A DNA stretch of 21,456 nt from NCBI GenBank assembly GCA_964486625.1, contig CAZANW010000036.1, forward strand, positions 1 through 21,456. The letters are read 5' to 3'. Under the pieces are notes generated by a model that was given only the letters and a program-made list of their open reading frames with translations, did not search any database and was not told where the DNA came from. The stretch's first letter is position 1, and every line of letters begins with the position of its first letter. Both the position numbers and the translations under genes were made by a program. Shown here piece after piece: positions 7,566-15,163 of this stretch. The DNA comes from JAWCQZ01 sp964486625 (lineage in GTDB: Archaea; Halobacteriota; Syntropharchaeia; JACQPP01).

Positions 7566-8029
7566 GGGGGCCTGTGGTCCTGGCCCTGGCGCTCCTCCTG
7601 TCGTTCGCCATCCCCGCCCTGGGCGCCCTCCAAGTGACGGTGGAGCCGGAGCGGGTTTCTCCAGTGACCCTCGGCGAGGCCCGGGTCTGGAACGCCTACA
7701 TCACCGTCACGGTTCTGCGGGACGGCGGGCCCGGGGAGGGCGCGCCGGTGGAACTGAGGGGGCCCGCCGGGACCCTCGCCTCGGGCCGTGCCGACCCCTC
7801 CGGCAAAGCGGTTCTCCCCGTCCTCTCCCGGGAGCCCCTCTCCATCGAAGTCTGGGTGGACGGAGCGTTCTCAGGCAGGAGAGTCGAACTGGCGGCGGGA
7901 CCGGGGAGCGCTTCGCCGGCGGCCGTTCCGCAGCCGCAGGGGCTCCCCATCGGCTACGCCGCGGTTGCGACTGGAGCGCTGGCGATGACGGCGCTCCTGC
8001 TCAAGAAACGCTTTAAGCGCGGGAACTGA
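7562..8029 (+). CDS. Secreted, membrane-anchored Ig-like protein
   Basis: A 155-aa protein; its ATG overlaps the upstream stop as ATGA. An N-terminal signal peptide (RGPVVLALALLLSFAIPALG) is followed by a beta-rich domain at about 22-115 with the layout of an Ig-like or carboxypeptidase-regulatory-like fold (VELRGPAGTLASGRADPSGK). A Pro/Ala linker leads to a C-terminal TM helix (about 127-147) and a basic KKRFKR tail. The bulk should lie outside the cell. Translational coupling to the two three-TM proteins suggests a joint envelope function. Function unknown. Confidence 0.75.
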   Translation: MRGPVVLALALLLSFAIPALGALQVTVEPERVSPVTLGEARVWNAYITVTVLRDGGPGEGAPVELRGPAGTLASGRADPSGKAVLPVLSREPLSIEVWVDGAFSGRRVELAAGPGSASPAAVPQPQGLPIGYAAVATGALAMTALLLKKRFKRGN

Positions 8030-8038
8030 CGGAACCGG

Positions 8039-8641
8039 ATGGCCGCCTCCCCGGGCCCCCCGCCGCCCCCGGTCCCGCGGTGGGTTGTCGCCGCGGTCAT
8101 CGTCGTCGCGCTCCTCGCCGCCGTCGCCTTATGGCCCCGGGGCGGGCCGCCCTCGGGGTTCTACGCCACCTCGGTGGTGGATTTCAGGCAGGGACGCATC
8201 CAGACGACGCAGTGCCCGCCCAACGACCCCAAGAACGCCGTGGGCCCGCCCGACAACAAGTATGTCTCCCTCGGCATCGGCGGGCGGCTGGTCCTGGAAC
8301 TCCCGATTCCGGCGAGGGATGTCCGGGACCTGCTCATCTACGAGGTCACGGGCCCCTCGCTCATCGTCCCCTCCAAGCCCTGGACCCCGATCGTCGAGAG
8401 TATCGGCAACCGGACCCTGGCCTACATCCGGATTTCCGCGTCCCCCGCGTGGCCCCTCGGTGGGGAGGAGGTCGCGCGCGTGGACTTCGACCCGACCTCC
8501 CGGACTCCCGACGGTTTCACCCGGGTCATCCTCAGCGACGAGAGCCAGGAGCCGATCAAGTGCGTCAGCGGCGTGGACATCGACGCGGTCGAGGTCATCG
8601 CGCCGCCCGGACTCACGGCCTCCCCGGCGGCGCGGGCGTAA
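8039..8641 (+). CDS. TM-anchored extracellular protein with a jelly-roll-like (discoidin-like) domain
   Basis: A 200-aa protein, 9 nt after the previous stop. A proline-rich N-terminus precedes one TM helix (about 12-33), and no cleavage site is apparent. The rest follows a pattern common in extracellular proteins: 'A.GPPD.KYVSLG.GG.L.LEL' (NAVGPPDNKYVSLGIGGRLV), then LLIYEVTG, then a late GVDIDAVEVI. This resembles discoidin/F5-8-type surface domains. Two cysteines (in TTQCPPN and IKCVSG) could form a disulfide. It is the last gene of the cluster and ends 9 nt before the convergent coiled-coil gene. The ligand is unknown. Confidence 0.75.
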   Translation: MAASPGPPPPPVPRWVVAAVIVVALLAAVALWPRGGPPSGFYATSVVDFRQGRIQTTQCPPNDPKNAVGPPDNKYVSLGIGGRLVLELPIPARDVRDLLIYEVTGPSLIVPSKPWTPIVESIGNRTLAYIRISASPAWPLGGEEVARVDFDPTSRTPDGFTRVILSDESQEPIKCVSGVDIDAVEVIAPPGLTASPAARA

Positions 8642-8650
8642 GCGAGCCGT

Positions 8651-9445
8651 TTATCCGGGGGCGGCGCGGGGCGAGGGGTCGCCGCGGGACTCCACCACCG
8701 CGAGCTTCCTCACACCCATCACCTGATCGCTCAGCCTCTCCAGAGACCGCTCCATCCGCTTCAGTTTCGCGATGATTTCCGCGTCCACCTGGGAGAGGTC
8801 CTTCACCGCTCCCTCCAGAGCCTTCCTCTGGGCCTCGGCTTCCGCCTGCGCCTCCTTCTGGAGGTCGGCCAGTTCCTCCTTCCGCAGCGACTTCCTCAGG
8901 TCCACCATCTCGGTCCTCCGGGGCAGGGTGTCCACCAGGGCCCGCAGGCTCTTCAACTGGCTCCAGAGGTCGTCGAACGCGTCCCTCGGAATCTCCGCCT
9001 TCATCAGGCGCTCCTCGATGGCGACTTTCTCCTTCGCGAGTTCCTCCCGGGTCACCGCCACCGAGAGGCTCTCGCGCAGTTTCTTCGCCTCGGTCTCCAG
9101 GTCGTTGACGCGGGCGAAGAACCTCTCCATGCGCCGCATCTTCTCGATGATTTCGGCGTCGATGTCGGAGAGGCGCCGGACATACTCCTTCGCCGCCTCC
9201 TCCAGGGCCGCGGCCTTCTTCTCCGCGTGCTCCCGGAGGCCCGCCTCGAAGGTCCGGAAGAGGGCCTCGCCCTCCTCGCGCTTCAGGCAGGCCGCGAGGG
9301 CCGCGTTGAGTTCCTTCACCTGCTTCTCCAGGGCCTCGGCCCGGCGGGCGAGGAGTTCGAAGCGGGTCTGGGCGTTGATTTCCTCCTCGACCTCGGCGAG
9401 GCGCCGGACGGCCTCCTCGACGCTCGGGGGGCGCTCCTCGGCCAT
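8651..9445 (-). CDS. Coiled-coil protein with an internal repeat
   Basis: A 264-aa protein from the ATG at 9445; a TATA box centred near 9473 makes the transcript nearly leaderless. An upstream in-frame extension to 9520 would cross that promoter. It is almost entirely charged alpha-helix with heptad-like spacing, with no signal peptide or TM segment. A motif of the form LSxxDAEIIxKxxRMERxxxR occurs twice (LSDIDAEIIEKMRRMERFFA and LSQVDAEIIAKLKRMERSLE), each followed by a similar helix, so the protein probably arose by internal duplication. One cysteine. It is likely a cytoplasmic structural or scaffold protein. Function unknown. Confidence 0.8.
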   Translation of the reverse strand: MAEERPPSVEEAVRRLAEVEEEINAQTRFELLARRAEALEKQVKELNAALAACLKREEGEALFRTFEAGLREHAEKKAAALEEAAKEYVRRLSDIDAEIIEKMRRMERFFARVNDLETEAKKLRESLSVAVTREELAKEKVAIEERLMKAEIPRDAFDDLWSQLKSLRALVDTLPRRTEMVDLRKSLRKEELADLQKEAQAEAEAQRKALEGAVKDLSQVDAEIIAKLKRMERSLERLSDQVMGVRKLAVVESRGDPSPRAAPG

Positions 9446-9467
9446 GGGTGACGGTTTCCTCGGCGGG

Positions 9468-9477
9468 TGAAATACTT
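9468..9477 (-). promoter_or_regulatory. TATA box of the coiled-coil gene
   Basis: Minus-strand AAAGTATTTCA-like element about 28 nt upstream of the ATG at 9445, predicting a leaderless message. Confidence 0.5.
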
Positions 9478-9554
9478 TCGGCCCCGCTCTGCCCGAGGGG
9501 CGGGGCGAGGAGCGCCGCAAGGTGCGACAGAGTCAGGAAATCGTTATCGGTGGC

Positions 9555-11699
9555 CTATTTTCTGAGAAGTTCGGCCATCTTCGCCGGGTCGGTCGTCGGC
9601 ATCTCGCACGTGAAGTTGGCGCAGACGTAGGCGGTGGCCTTGCCGCCCTTCGCCCGGAGGTCCCGGGTCCAGGGTGCGATTTTTTCGATGGCCGGGGCCT
9701 CCTCGTTCGAGGGCTTGAAGAGGACGACCGACCGGGGCTCGAACTCCCCGCGCAGGGCGTCCAACATCGCCTTCGTGTCCGGGGCTCCCGGATTCCCGAC
9801 GACGACGACTTCCTTCGCGGGCCCCGAGGCCACGCCAAGGCGCGGCTCGGCGCCGCCCCCGGATGCGCCGACCGCGAAGTCGAGCGCGCACATGAGCATC
9901 GCGTGGGCCGCGGGCATGGGCCGCACCGCCCCGGCGAACGCGCGGCCAACGGCGGCGGCCTTCTCCTCCAGGGCCGCGTCGCCTGTGATGCGGGCGAGGC
10001 GGAGGAGGTTCAGCATCGCGACCGAGTTGGCGGAGGGGATGGCGCCGTCGTGGATTTCCTTGGTCCGGGCGATGAGCGGCTCGCCGTCGGAGGGGGTGAG
10101 GAAGAACCCGCCCCCGACGGAGTCCCAGAACCGGTCGAGGAGGTCGCGGTTGAGCCGGAGGGCCGCCTCCAGCCAGCGCGCGTCGTGGGTTGCCCCGTAG
10201 AGTTCGAGGAGACCCCAAACGAGGAAGGCATAATCCTCGGCGGTTCCGGGAATCGCGGCTTGGCCGCTCCTGAACCGGTGGAGGAACCGCCCCCGGGAAT
10301 CGCGCATCCTCGACAGCAGGAAACCGGCCGCTTTCACGGCCGCCCGCTCATAGGTCCGTTGCTCGAACGCCTGTGCGGCCCGGGCGAGGGCCGCCACCAT
10401 GAGGCCGTTCCAGTCGGCCAGGATTTTGTCGTCCCGGAGAGGCCTGACCCTTTCCGCCCGGGCCGCGAAGAGCCGCCGGCGGACCGACTCCAGCCTTTCC
10501 CGGAGGGCGGAGGCCGGAAGCCCCAGCGAAGAGGCGAGTTCCTCGGGGGTCTTGGCGAGAAAGAGGATGTTGCCGCCGCTCCGGCGGCCCGTTGCCTCCT
10601 CGATGAAGTTTCCGCCCCATTCGGCGTTCCAGACTTTCGCGGCGAACCCGGCGTCATCGGCCCCGATGACCTCTCCCATCTCGGCGAGGGTCCAGAGGTA
10701 GAACTTTCCCTCCTCCCCCTCGCTGTCGGCATCCTCGGCGGAGAAGAAACCGCCTTCGGGCGATAGCATGTCGCGCAGAACGTATTCGAAAATCTCCTCC
10801 GCCACTTTCCGGAACTCCTCCTTCCGGGTCGCCTGGAACGCCTCGGTGCAGGCGAGGGCGAGGAGCGCCTGGTCGTAGAGCATCTTCTCGAAGTGGGGCA
10901 CCAGCCACTCGGCGTCGGTGAAGTAGCGGTGGAAGCCGAACCCGACGTGGTCGAAGACGCCCCCGAGCCGCATCGCCCGGAGGGTGCGCTCGACCATCTC
11001 CAACGCTTTCGGGTTCCCGGACCGCTTCCAGTAGCGGAGCAGGAAGAGGAGGTTGTGGGGCGTCGGGAATTTCGGCGCGGTCCCGAAGCCCCCGTTCACC
11101 TCGTCGAAACGGCGGGCCAACTGCTCGTAGGCGGCATCCAGCACGTCGGGCCCCAGTTCATCCCCGGGAGGCACCTTCGACGAGTCGCGGATGGCCTGCG
11201 CAATCTGCTCCGCCGACTCCAGCAGTTGCGGCCTCTGCTTCGCCCACATCTCCCGGATGCGGGGGACCAGTTCGAGCATCCCGACGCGGCCGAAGCGGGC
11301 GGTCTTCGGGATGTAGGTCGCCGCGAAGAAGGGCTTGCCGTCGGGGGCCATCACAATCGTGAGGGGCCAGCCGCCGCTCCCGGTGGCCATCTGGCAGACC
11401 GACATGTAGAGTGCGTCGATGTCGGGCCGCTCCTCGCGGTCCACTTTGATGCTCACGAACGCCTCGTTCATCAGCCGCGCCACCTCGGGGTCCTCGAACG
11501 ACTCCCTCTCCATCACGTGGCACCAGTGGCAGGTGGAGTAGCCGATGGAGAGGAAGACGGGCTTGTCCTCGCGTTTCGCCTTTTCGAACGCCTCGGGGCC
11601 CCACGGGAACCAGTCCACGGGGTTGTGGGCGTGCTGGAGGAGGTAGGGGGACTGCTCGCGGGCGAGACGATTGGCACGCGGGCTCTGCGTAGCGCCCAT
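9555..11699 (-). CDS. DUF255 / YyaL-type thioredoxin-like protein (SPATA20 family)
   Basis: A 714-aa protein of normal length for the family. The ATG at 11699 places NRLAREQSPYLLQHAHNPVDW at the N-terminus as in homologues; a TTG at 11726 is possible. The N-terminal thioredoxin-like domain carries the family hallmarks HNPVDW, TCHWCHVMERESFED (CxxC-type redox pair), KVDREERPDID and GGWPLTI. The rest is an (alpha/alpha)6-barrel related to N-acylglucosamine 2-epimerases (ILADWNGLMVAALARA, PSANSVAMLNLLRL). It ends in the typical AYVCANFTCEMPTTDP. The biochemical role of the family is not settled. It lies 40 nt downstream of the peroxiredoxin gene and is probably cotranscribed with it, which favours a redox role. 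Confidence 0.92.
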   Translation of the reverse strand: MGATQSPRANRLAREQSPYLLQHAHNPVDWFPWGPEAFEKAKREDKPVFLSIGYSTCHWCHVMERESFEDPEVARLMNEAFVSIKVDREERPDIDALYMSVCQMATGSGGWPLTIVMAPDGKPFFAATYIPKTARFGRVGMLELVPRIREMWAKQRPQLLESAEQIAQAIRDSSKVPPGDELGPDVLDAAYEQLARRFDEVNGGFGTAPKFPTPHNLLFLLRYWKRSGNPKALEMVERTLRAMRLGGVFDHVGFGFHRYFTDAEWLVPHFEKMLYDQALLALACTEAFQATRKEEFRKVAEEIFEYVLRDMLSPEGGFFSAEDADSEGEEGKFYLWTLAEMGEVIGADDAGFAAKVWNAEWGGNFIEEATGRRSGGNILFLAKTPEELASSLGLPASALRERLESVRRRLFAARAERVRPLRDDKILADWNGLMVAALARAAQAFEQRTYERAAVKAAGFLLSRMRDSRGRFLHRFRSGQAAIPGTAEDYAFLVWGLLELYGATHDARWLEAALRLNRDLLDRFWDSVGGGFFLTPSDGEPLIARTKEIHDGAIPSANSVAMLNLLRLARITGDAALEEKAAAVGRAFAGAVRPMPAAHAMLMCALDFAVGASGGGAEPRLGVASGPAKEVVVVGNPGAPDTKAMLDALRGEFEPRSVVLFKPSNEEAPAIEKIAPWTRDLRAKGGKATAYVCANFTCEMPTTDPAKMAELLRK

Positions 11700-11739
11700 C
11701 CGGACCTTGGTCCCGGGCTTCGACAAAAGGTCCCCGACT

Positions 11740-12195
11740 TTACTCGCTTTCGGTCTCCTTCAAAATCCGCAGCGCCTCGCTCACGTGCTTCTTCGGGTTG
11801 AACTGGGAGTCGAACACGTGCCGCACGACCCCCTTCTTGTCAATCACGCAGGTCACCCGCCCCGGCAGCAATCCCATGGTCGGCGGCACCCCGTAGAGTT
11901 TCCGCACTTTCCCGCCGTGGTCGGACAGCAGCGTGAAGGGCAGGCGGTGGCGCTCGGCGAACTTCCGGTGGGACTCCTCCGAGTCGCTGCTCACCCCGAT
12001 GACCTCGGCGCCCGTCTCCCGAAACGCCTCGTGGGAGTCGCGGAAGGCGCACGCTTCGGCGGTGCAGCCGGGGGTCTCGTCCCTCGGATAGAAGTAGAGA
12101 ACCACCGGCCTCTTGCCGGCGAAGTCTTTCAGGCGCACCTTCTTCCCGGCGGCGTCGGGCAGTTCGAAATCGGGAGCGGGGTCGCCGGTTTTCAC
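11740..12195 (-). CDS. bcp: Peroxiredoxin, BCP/PrxQ type
   Basis: A 151-aa thiol peroxidase that reduces peroxides with electrons from thioredoxin-like partners. The GTG at 12195 follows GGAGGA with 6-nt spacing and gives the expected N-terminus (KTGDPAPDFELPD); the open frame extends upstream antisense to coxC but that part is not coding. Peroxidatic Cys44 (ETPGCT) and a resolving Cys49 five residues on define the PrxQ subclass. FYPRDETPGCT, GVSSDS and PFTLLSD are standard. It is divergent from coxC, separated by 126 nt with a promoter in each direction, and heads a pair with the DUF255 gene. A protective role near an oxygen-consuming complex is plausible. Confidence 0.95.
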   Translation of the reverse strand: MKTGDPAPDFELPDAAGKKVRLKDFAGKRPVVLYFYPRDETPGCTAEACAFRDSHEAFRETGAEVIGVSSDSEESHRKFAERHRLPFTLLSDHGGKVRKLYGVPPTMGLLPGRVTCVIDKKGVVRHVFDSQFNPKKHVSEALRILKETESE

Positions 12196-12226
12196 AGCCA
12201 CTCCTCCACTACGGGCGGGTTGCGCG

Positions 12227-12238
12227 GAAAAATACATA
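12227..12238 (-). promoter_or_regulatory. TATA box of the peroxiredoxin gene
   Basis: Minus-strand TATGTATTTTT, centred about 38 nt from the GTG at 12195. It predicts a leader of about 12 nt, enough for the GGAGGA ribosome-binding site. Confidence 0.6.
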
Positions 12239-12288
12239 GGAAACCGCGCAGATACGTTACTGGCATCCGATACTGTCACCTCGGGAGA

Positions 12289-12299
12289 AGTTTTTAAGA
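12289..12299 (+). promoter_or_regulatory. TATA box of coxC
   Basis: GTTTTTAAGA, centred about 28 nt before the ATG at 12322, predicting a leaderless transcript. This promoter also starts the oxidase locus. Confidence 0.65.
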
Positions 12300-12321
12300 C
12301 TTGCGACTGATTGGACCCGCC

Positions 12322-13257
12322 ATGTCCGAGCCCTCCCACGGGGCCTCCCCCGCAGCTCCGGCGGAGGAGCACCACGGCAGCCTCTGGCCGCTCCTCCTCG
12401 CCGTGGGGGGCGCGTTCGGCGTCGCGGGGTTCGCCGTCGGACCCCTCGGGGGCGCCTGGGCCAACGTGCCCGGCGTGGGCGCGGCCGCCCTCGGGGCCGC
12501 CCTCTTTCTCATCGGCCGCCGCTACGAGGGATGGTCCCGCCTGACCCTCGCCGGGGCCTTCGTCGCCCTCGCGGGCCTCCTCGCCGGCTTCGGGCCCTTC
12601 GCCGTCGCCATCGCCGTCTTCGGGACCGGGCTCGCCAAGTGGCTCCGGGACGACTTCCGCGGACTGTCCCACGGGCCGGAGGTGGCGGGGGCGGAGCCCT
12701 TCACCCGCGTCGAGAACCGGAAAATCGGGATGTGGCTCCTCATCGCGTCGGAGATTCTGCTCTTCAGCGGTCTCATCGGGACCTACGTCATGTATCGGCT
12801 TCGCAACCCGGAGCTGCCGAACGCCTTCGAGCGGAAGATGCTGAACCCCGTCATCGGGGGCCTCGAGACCTACGTCCTCCTCACGAGCAGCCTCGCCCTG
12901 GTCCTCGCCCTCCACTACGCCCGCGAGTCGCGCAAGCGCGCCACGGCCGCTTGGCTGGGGGTGACCCTCGCCCTCGGGCTCTCCTTCCTCACCATCAAGG
13001 CCTTCGACTGGAGCGAAATCATCCGCGAGGGGTTCGCCCCGGGCCGGGGGCTCATCCCGACCCTCTTCTTCACCATCACCGGGACCCACGGCGCGCACGT
13101 CATCGGGGGTTGCGTCACGCTTTCCTACCTGCTGTTCAAGGTGCTCAAGGGGGGTCTCATGGGGGCGAAGGCCGCCACGATAGAGTATTTCGGGATTTAC
13201 TGGCACTTCGTGGACATCGTGTGGGTCTTCCTGTTCCCGCTGTTCTACCTGCTATGA
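12322..13257 (+). CDS. coxC: Cytochrome c oxidase subunit III
   Basis: A 311-aa integral membrane subunit of the aa3-type oxidase. The ATG at 12322 fits the TATA box; a TTG at 12301 in the same frame is upstream of the likely transcript start. The core shows subunit III features: ENRKIGMWLLIASEILLFSG with the conserved Glu, ETYVLLTSS, TGTHGAHVIGG and a C-terminal WHFVDIVWVFLFPLFYLL. The N-terminal 100 residues carry about four hydrophobic stretches (starting with SLWPLLLAVGG), more than the two usual ones. A 387-nt gap filled with structured repeats separates it from coxD, so it may be transcribed apart from the rest. Confidence 0.95.
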   Translation: MSEPSHGASPAAPAEEHHGSLWPLLLAVGGAFGVAGFAVGPLGGAWANVPGVGAAALGAALFLIGRRYEGWSRLTLAGAFVALAGLLAGFGPFAVAIAVFGTGLAKWLRDDFRGLSHGPEVAGAEPFTRVENRKIGMWLLIASEILLFSGLIGTYVMYRLRNPELPNAFERKMLNPVIGGLETYVLLTSSLALVLALHYARESRKRATAAWLGVTLALGLSFLTIKAFDWSEIIREGFAPGRGLIPTLFFTITGTHGAHVIGGCVTLSYLLFKVLKGGLMGAKAATIEYFGIYWHFVDIVWVFLFPLFYLL

Positions 13258-13300
13258 CCGCCATTCACCGCTCCAGTTTACCCAGTATGGAGTCACTTGA

Positions 13301-13456
13301 CGGGCCGCGCGCTCGGCGGGCTATTCGGCCCTCGCTCCCTTCGGTCGCTCGGGCCTCATCGGCGGCGGTGGTGTGCGCTCGCGATGCTCGCACACACCAC
13401 ACTATTGCCGCCGACGCCCGCCGTCGCGCTGCGGCCCTTGCGATTGCAACGGCCCC
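13301..13456 (+). repeat. Structured inverted repeat, copy A (about 150 bp)
   Basis: Pairs with copy B at 18179-18326 on the opposite strand. In my hand alignment 129 of 148 aligned positions match, with about 8 nt of gaps in copy A. It starts 43 nt after the coxC stop. It contains a long hairpin with near-complementary arms GTGGTGTGCGC and GCACACACCAC and a second palindrome at about 13326-13354. G+C-rich, no coding potential. Confidence 0.85.
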
Positions 13457-13620
13457 TTTTGGCGCTCGACCTGTTTTTGTGCGAGCTCGCGCACAAGCGA
13501 GGCGGCCGACAGCGCCATTTTTGCGACGAGGACCGAGCGAAGCGAGGTCCGAGGAGCGGCGCTGGCCCGAGCGCGAACGAAGTGAGCGCGAGGGCGAGGC
13601 CGCCGAGCGTGCGCGAGCGG
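13457..13620. repeat. Cluster of hairpins with tandem G.A steps beside copy A
   Basis: Fills the space between copy A and coxD. GGCGCT (13461) and AGCGCC (13511) frame a TTGTGC/GCACAA hairpin. 13530-13550 has arms GGACC/GGTCC, then GA opposite GA, a GC clamp and a GAA loop. 13566-13594 nests two such GA/GA steps around GCGC arms and a GAA loop. 13600-13620 has CCGC/GCGG arms, GA/GA, GC clamp and loop GTGC. No credible ORF of its own. Confidence 0.7.
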
Positions 13621-13644
13621 GGCGTAAACAAGGAGTGGCAAAAA

Positions 13645-14112
13645 ATGGCTGAAGCGGTCCATCCCGGAGCCCCCGTCGGCCTGAAGGCCAAGGGCTACAC
13701 CATCATCTTCCTCGTCCTCATCGGGGTCACCCTCGCCTCCCTTCTCACAGGGGAGATTCTCATCGCCCGGAACAGCCCCGCCAGCGCGGCCCGGGCGTCC
13801 ATCATCCTCGGCATCTCCACCATCAAGGCGCTCCTCATCGTGATGTTCTACATGCACCTGAAGTTCGAGCCCCGACCGGTCCAGATAATGGCCGCGATTC
13901 CCGTCCTCTTCCTGGCCATCCTGATGGTCATCCTCGCCGCCTTCCCCAACCCGACGGTGGGCGGCGCCCCCGGGACCGTGCCCCGGGAACTCGGAGGGGC
14001 CGAGGCAGTCCCGGCGACAGGGGGTGGCGAAGCGGGGCGCTTCCCCGCTCCGGCCGCGACCGGGGAGCCAGGAATCCCGGTCGGCGAGGCCGCGCCCCCG
14101 GACAGGAAGTAG
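13645..14112 (+). CDS. coxD: Cytochrome c oxidase subunit IV (prokaryotic type)
   Basis: A 155-aa protein. The ATG at 13645 has AGGAGTG upstream; the frame continues back through the repeats, but that part is Arg/Ala-rich noise. Three TM helices lie at about 17-38, 47-67 and 75-95. The hallmark of the prokaryotic COX4/CyoD family is present (KALLIVMFYMHLKFE). The C-terminal 60 residues are a Pro/Gly/Ala-rich tail that homologues usually lack. Subunit IV is an accessory stabilising subunit of the oxidase. Confidence 0.88.
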   Translation: MAEAVHPGAPVGLKAKGYTIIFLVLIGVTLASLLTGEILIARNSPASAARASIILGISTIKALLIVMFYMHLKFEPRPVQIMAAIPVLFLAILMVILAAFPNPTVGGAPGTVPRELGGAEAVPATGGGEAGRFPAPAATGEPGIPVGEAAPPDRK

Positions 14113-14138
14113 CAATGGCTCCGACCGCGAGAGCGTCA

Positions 14139-14148
14139 TGTTTTAAAC
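14139..14148 (+). promoter_or_regulatory. Internal TATA box before the 14170 gene
   Basis: TGTTTTAAAC, centred about 27 nt before the ATG at 14170. It suggests a separate leaderless transcript for the small membrane protein and the coxB-coxA genes. Confidence 0.6.
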
Positions 14149-14169
14149 GGGCGCCGGGAACTGTTCTTT

Positions 14170-14508
14170 ATGGCTTTCCTGCTCGCCGCTGCGGAGGTGC
14201 CCCTCTACGCCGTCCTGGCCATCATGGCGGCCTCGGCCGCGTTCTACGTGTTCCTGGTCCTCCTTCCCCTCTATTTCAAGAACCGGAGCGTGGCCGGGCA
14301 GCCCGACCCGCGGGCCGCGAACCTGCGAACGGCGGCCCTGCTTCTGCTCGTCGTGGGACTCTTCCTGACCCTCTTTACCACGAGCCTCCGGCTCGCCTAC
14401 AGCCCCGGCACGACCTCTGTCCTGAGCGCCGAGACGGCAGCCTACTTCGCGGCGGCGGGCGCGGTCCTGCTCCTGGCGCGGAGAAGGGGCCGGAAGGCGC
14501 GGGGGTGA
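14170..14508 (+). CDS. Small three-TM protein of the oxidase locus
   Basis: A 112-aa protein with hydrophobic segments at about 11-35, 55-77 and 87-103 and a basic C-terminus (RRRGRKARG). No heme, copper or cysteine motif is visible, and I do not recognise the family. It starts from its own promoter inside the locus and ends 7 nt before coxB. By position it may be an extra oxidase subunit or assembly factor; this is inference from context only. Confidence 0.75.
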   Translation: MAFLLAAAEVPLYAVLAIMAASAAFYVFLVLLPLYFKNRSVAGQPDPRAANLRTAALLLLVVGLFLTLFTTSLRLAYSPGTTSVLSAETAAYFAAAGAVLLLARRRGRKARG

Positions 14509-14515
14509 GCCGGTA

Positions 14516-15163
14516 ATGCAGGCGGTCAGCACGCAAGTCGTGAACGACCTGTTCTGGCTGTTCTTCTGGCCGGCGCTGGGAGTGGCCATCCTGGTTTTCA
14601 CCTGGATGGCGGTCGCCATGTTCAAGTTCCGGGCGCGGCCGGGTCAGCCGGAGCCCGGGGACGCCCCGGTGGCGGGCCAGATTCCGCCCCACCGGGGCAG
14701 CCGGAAGGTCGAAGTCACCTGGACGGTCATCCCGACCATCATCGTCCTCTTCCTGGCCGCCATCTCCATCGGGCCCCTGAACTTCCTCTGGCACCCGCCC
14801 CCCGGGGAGAACTTGGCCGTCAAAGTCGAGGCCTACCAGTGGGGGTGGGACTTCACCTACCCGGAGGGGTTCAAGACGGCCAACGAACTGAGGGTCCCCG
14901 CGGGCAAGCCGGTGGTCCTCCAACTCACCTCGCGCGACGTCATCCACGCATTCTACATCCCCGACTTCAGTTTGAAGCAGGACGCCGTCCCCGGCCAGTC
15001 GACGACCCTGTGGTTCAACGCCACGCAGACCGGCTCCTACCGCGCCCAGTGCGCGGAATATTGCGGCCTCGCCCACGCCCGGATGCTGGCCACCGTCGTC
15101 GTCATGGAGCCCGCGGCCTTCGACGCCTGGCGCGCGGAGAAGGCGCGGGGAGGGGTTGCCTGA
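14516..15163 (+). CDS. coxB: Cytochrome c oxidase subunit II (CuA-containing)
   Basis: A 215-aa subunit that takes electrons from a soluble donor through the binuclear CuA centre. Two N-terminal TM helices (about 13-36 and 68-88) precede a cupredoxin domain outside the membrane. The CuA ligands are complete: His144 (DVIHAFYIP), Cys179, Glu181, Cys183, His187 and Met190 in QCAEYCGLAHARM. The aromatic electron-entry patch AYQWGWDF is present at about 107. Its stop overlaps the coxA start as TGATG. Retention of CuA marks it as a cytochrome c or cupredoxin oxidase rather than a quinol oxidase. Confidence 0.97.
   Translation: MQAVSTQVVNDLFWLFFWPALGVAILVFTWMAVAMFKFRARPGQPEPGDAPVAGQIPPHRGSRKVEVTWTVIPTIIVLFLAAISIGPLNFLWHPPPGENLAVKVEAYQWGWDFTYPEGFKTANELRVPAGKPVVLQLTSRDVIHAFYIPDFSLKQDAVPGQSTTLWFNATQTGSYRAQCAEYCGLAHARMLATVVVMEPAAFDAWRAEKARGGVA

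Noticed and set aside
11740..13206. 488-codon minus frame including the peroxiredoxin
   Set aside because: Only the last 151 codons are protein-like. The upstream part is antisense to coxC and crosses the peroxiredoxin's own TATA box and ribosome-binding site.
13297..13644. N-terminal extension of coxD through the repeat region
   Set aside because: The extension encodes low-complexity Arg/Ala/His sequence over hairpin repeats. The ATG at 13645 has a good ribosome-binding site and gives the normal family N-terminus.
14839..15162. Extended start for coxA inside coxB
   Set aside because: It overlaps coxB in another frame. The ATG at 15163 overlaps the coxB stop and starts just before the conserved TTTNHKE segment.
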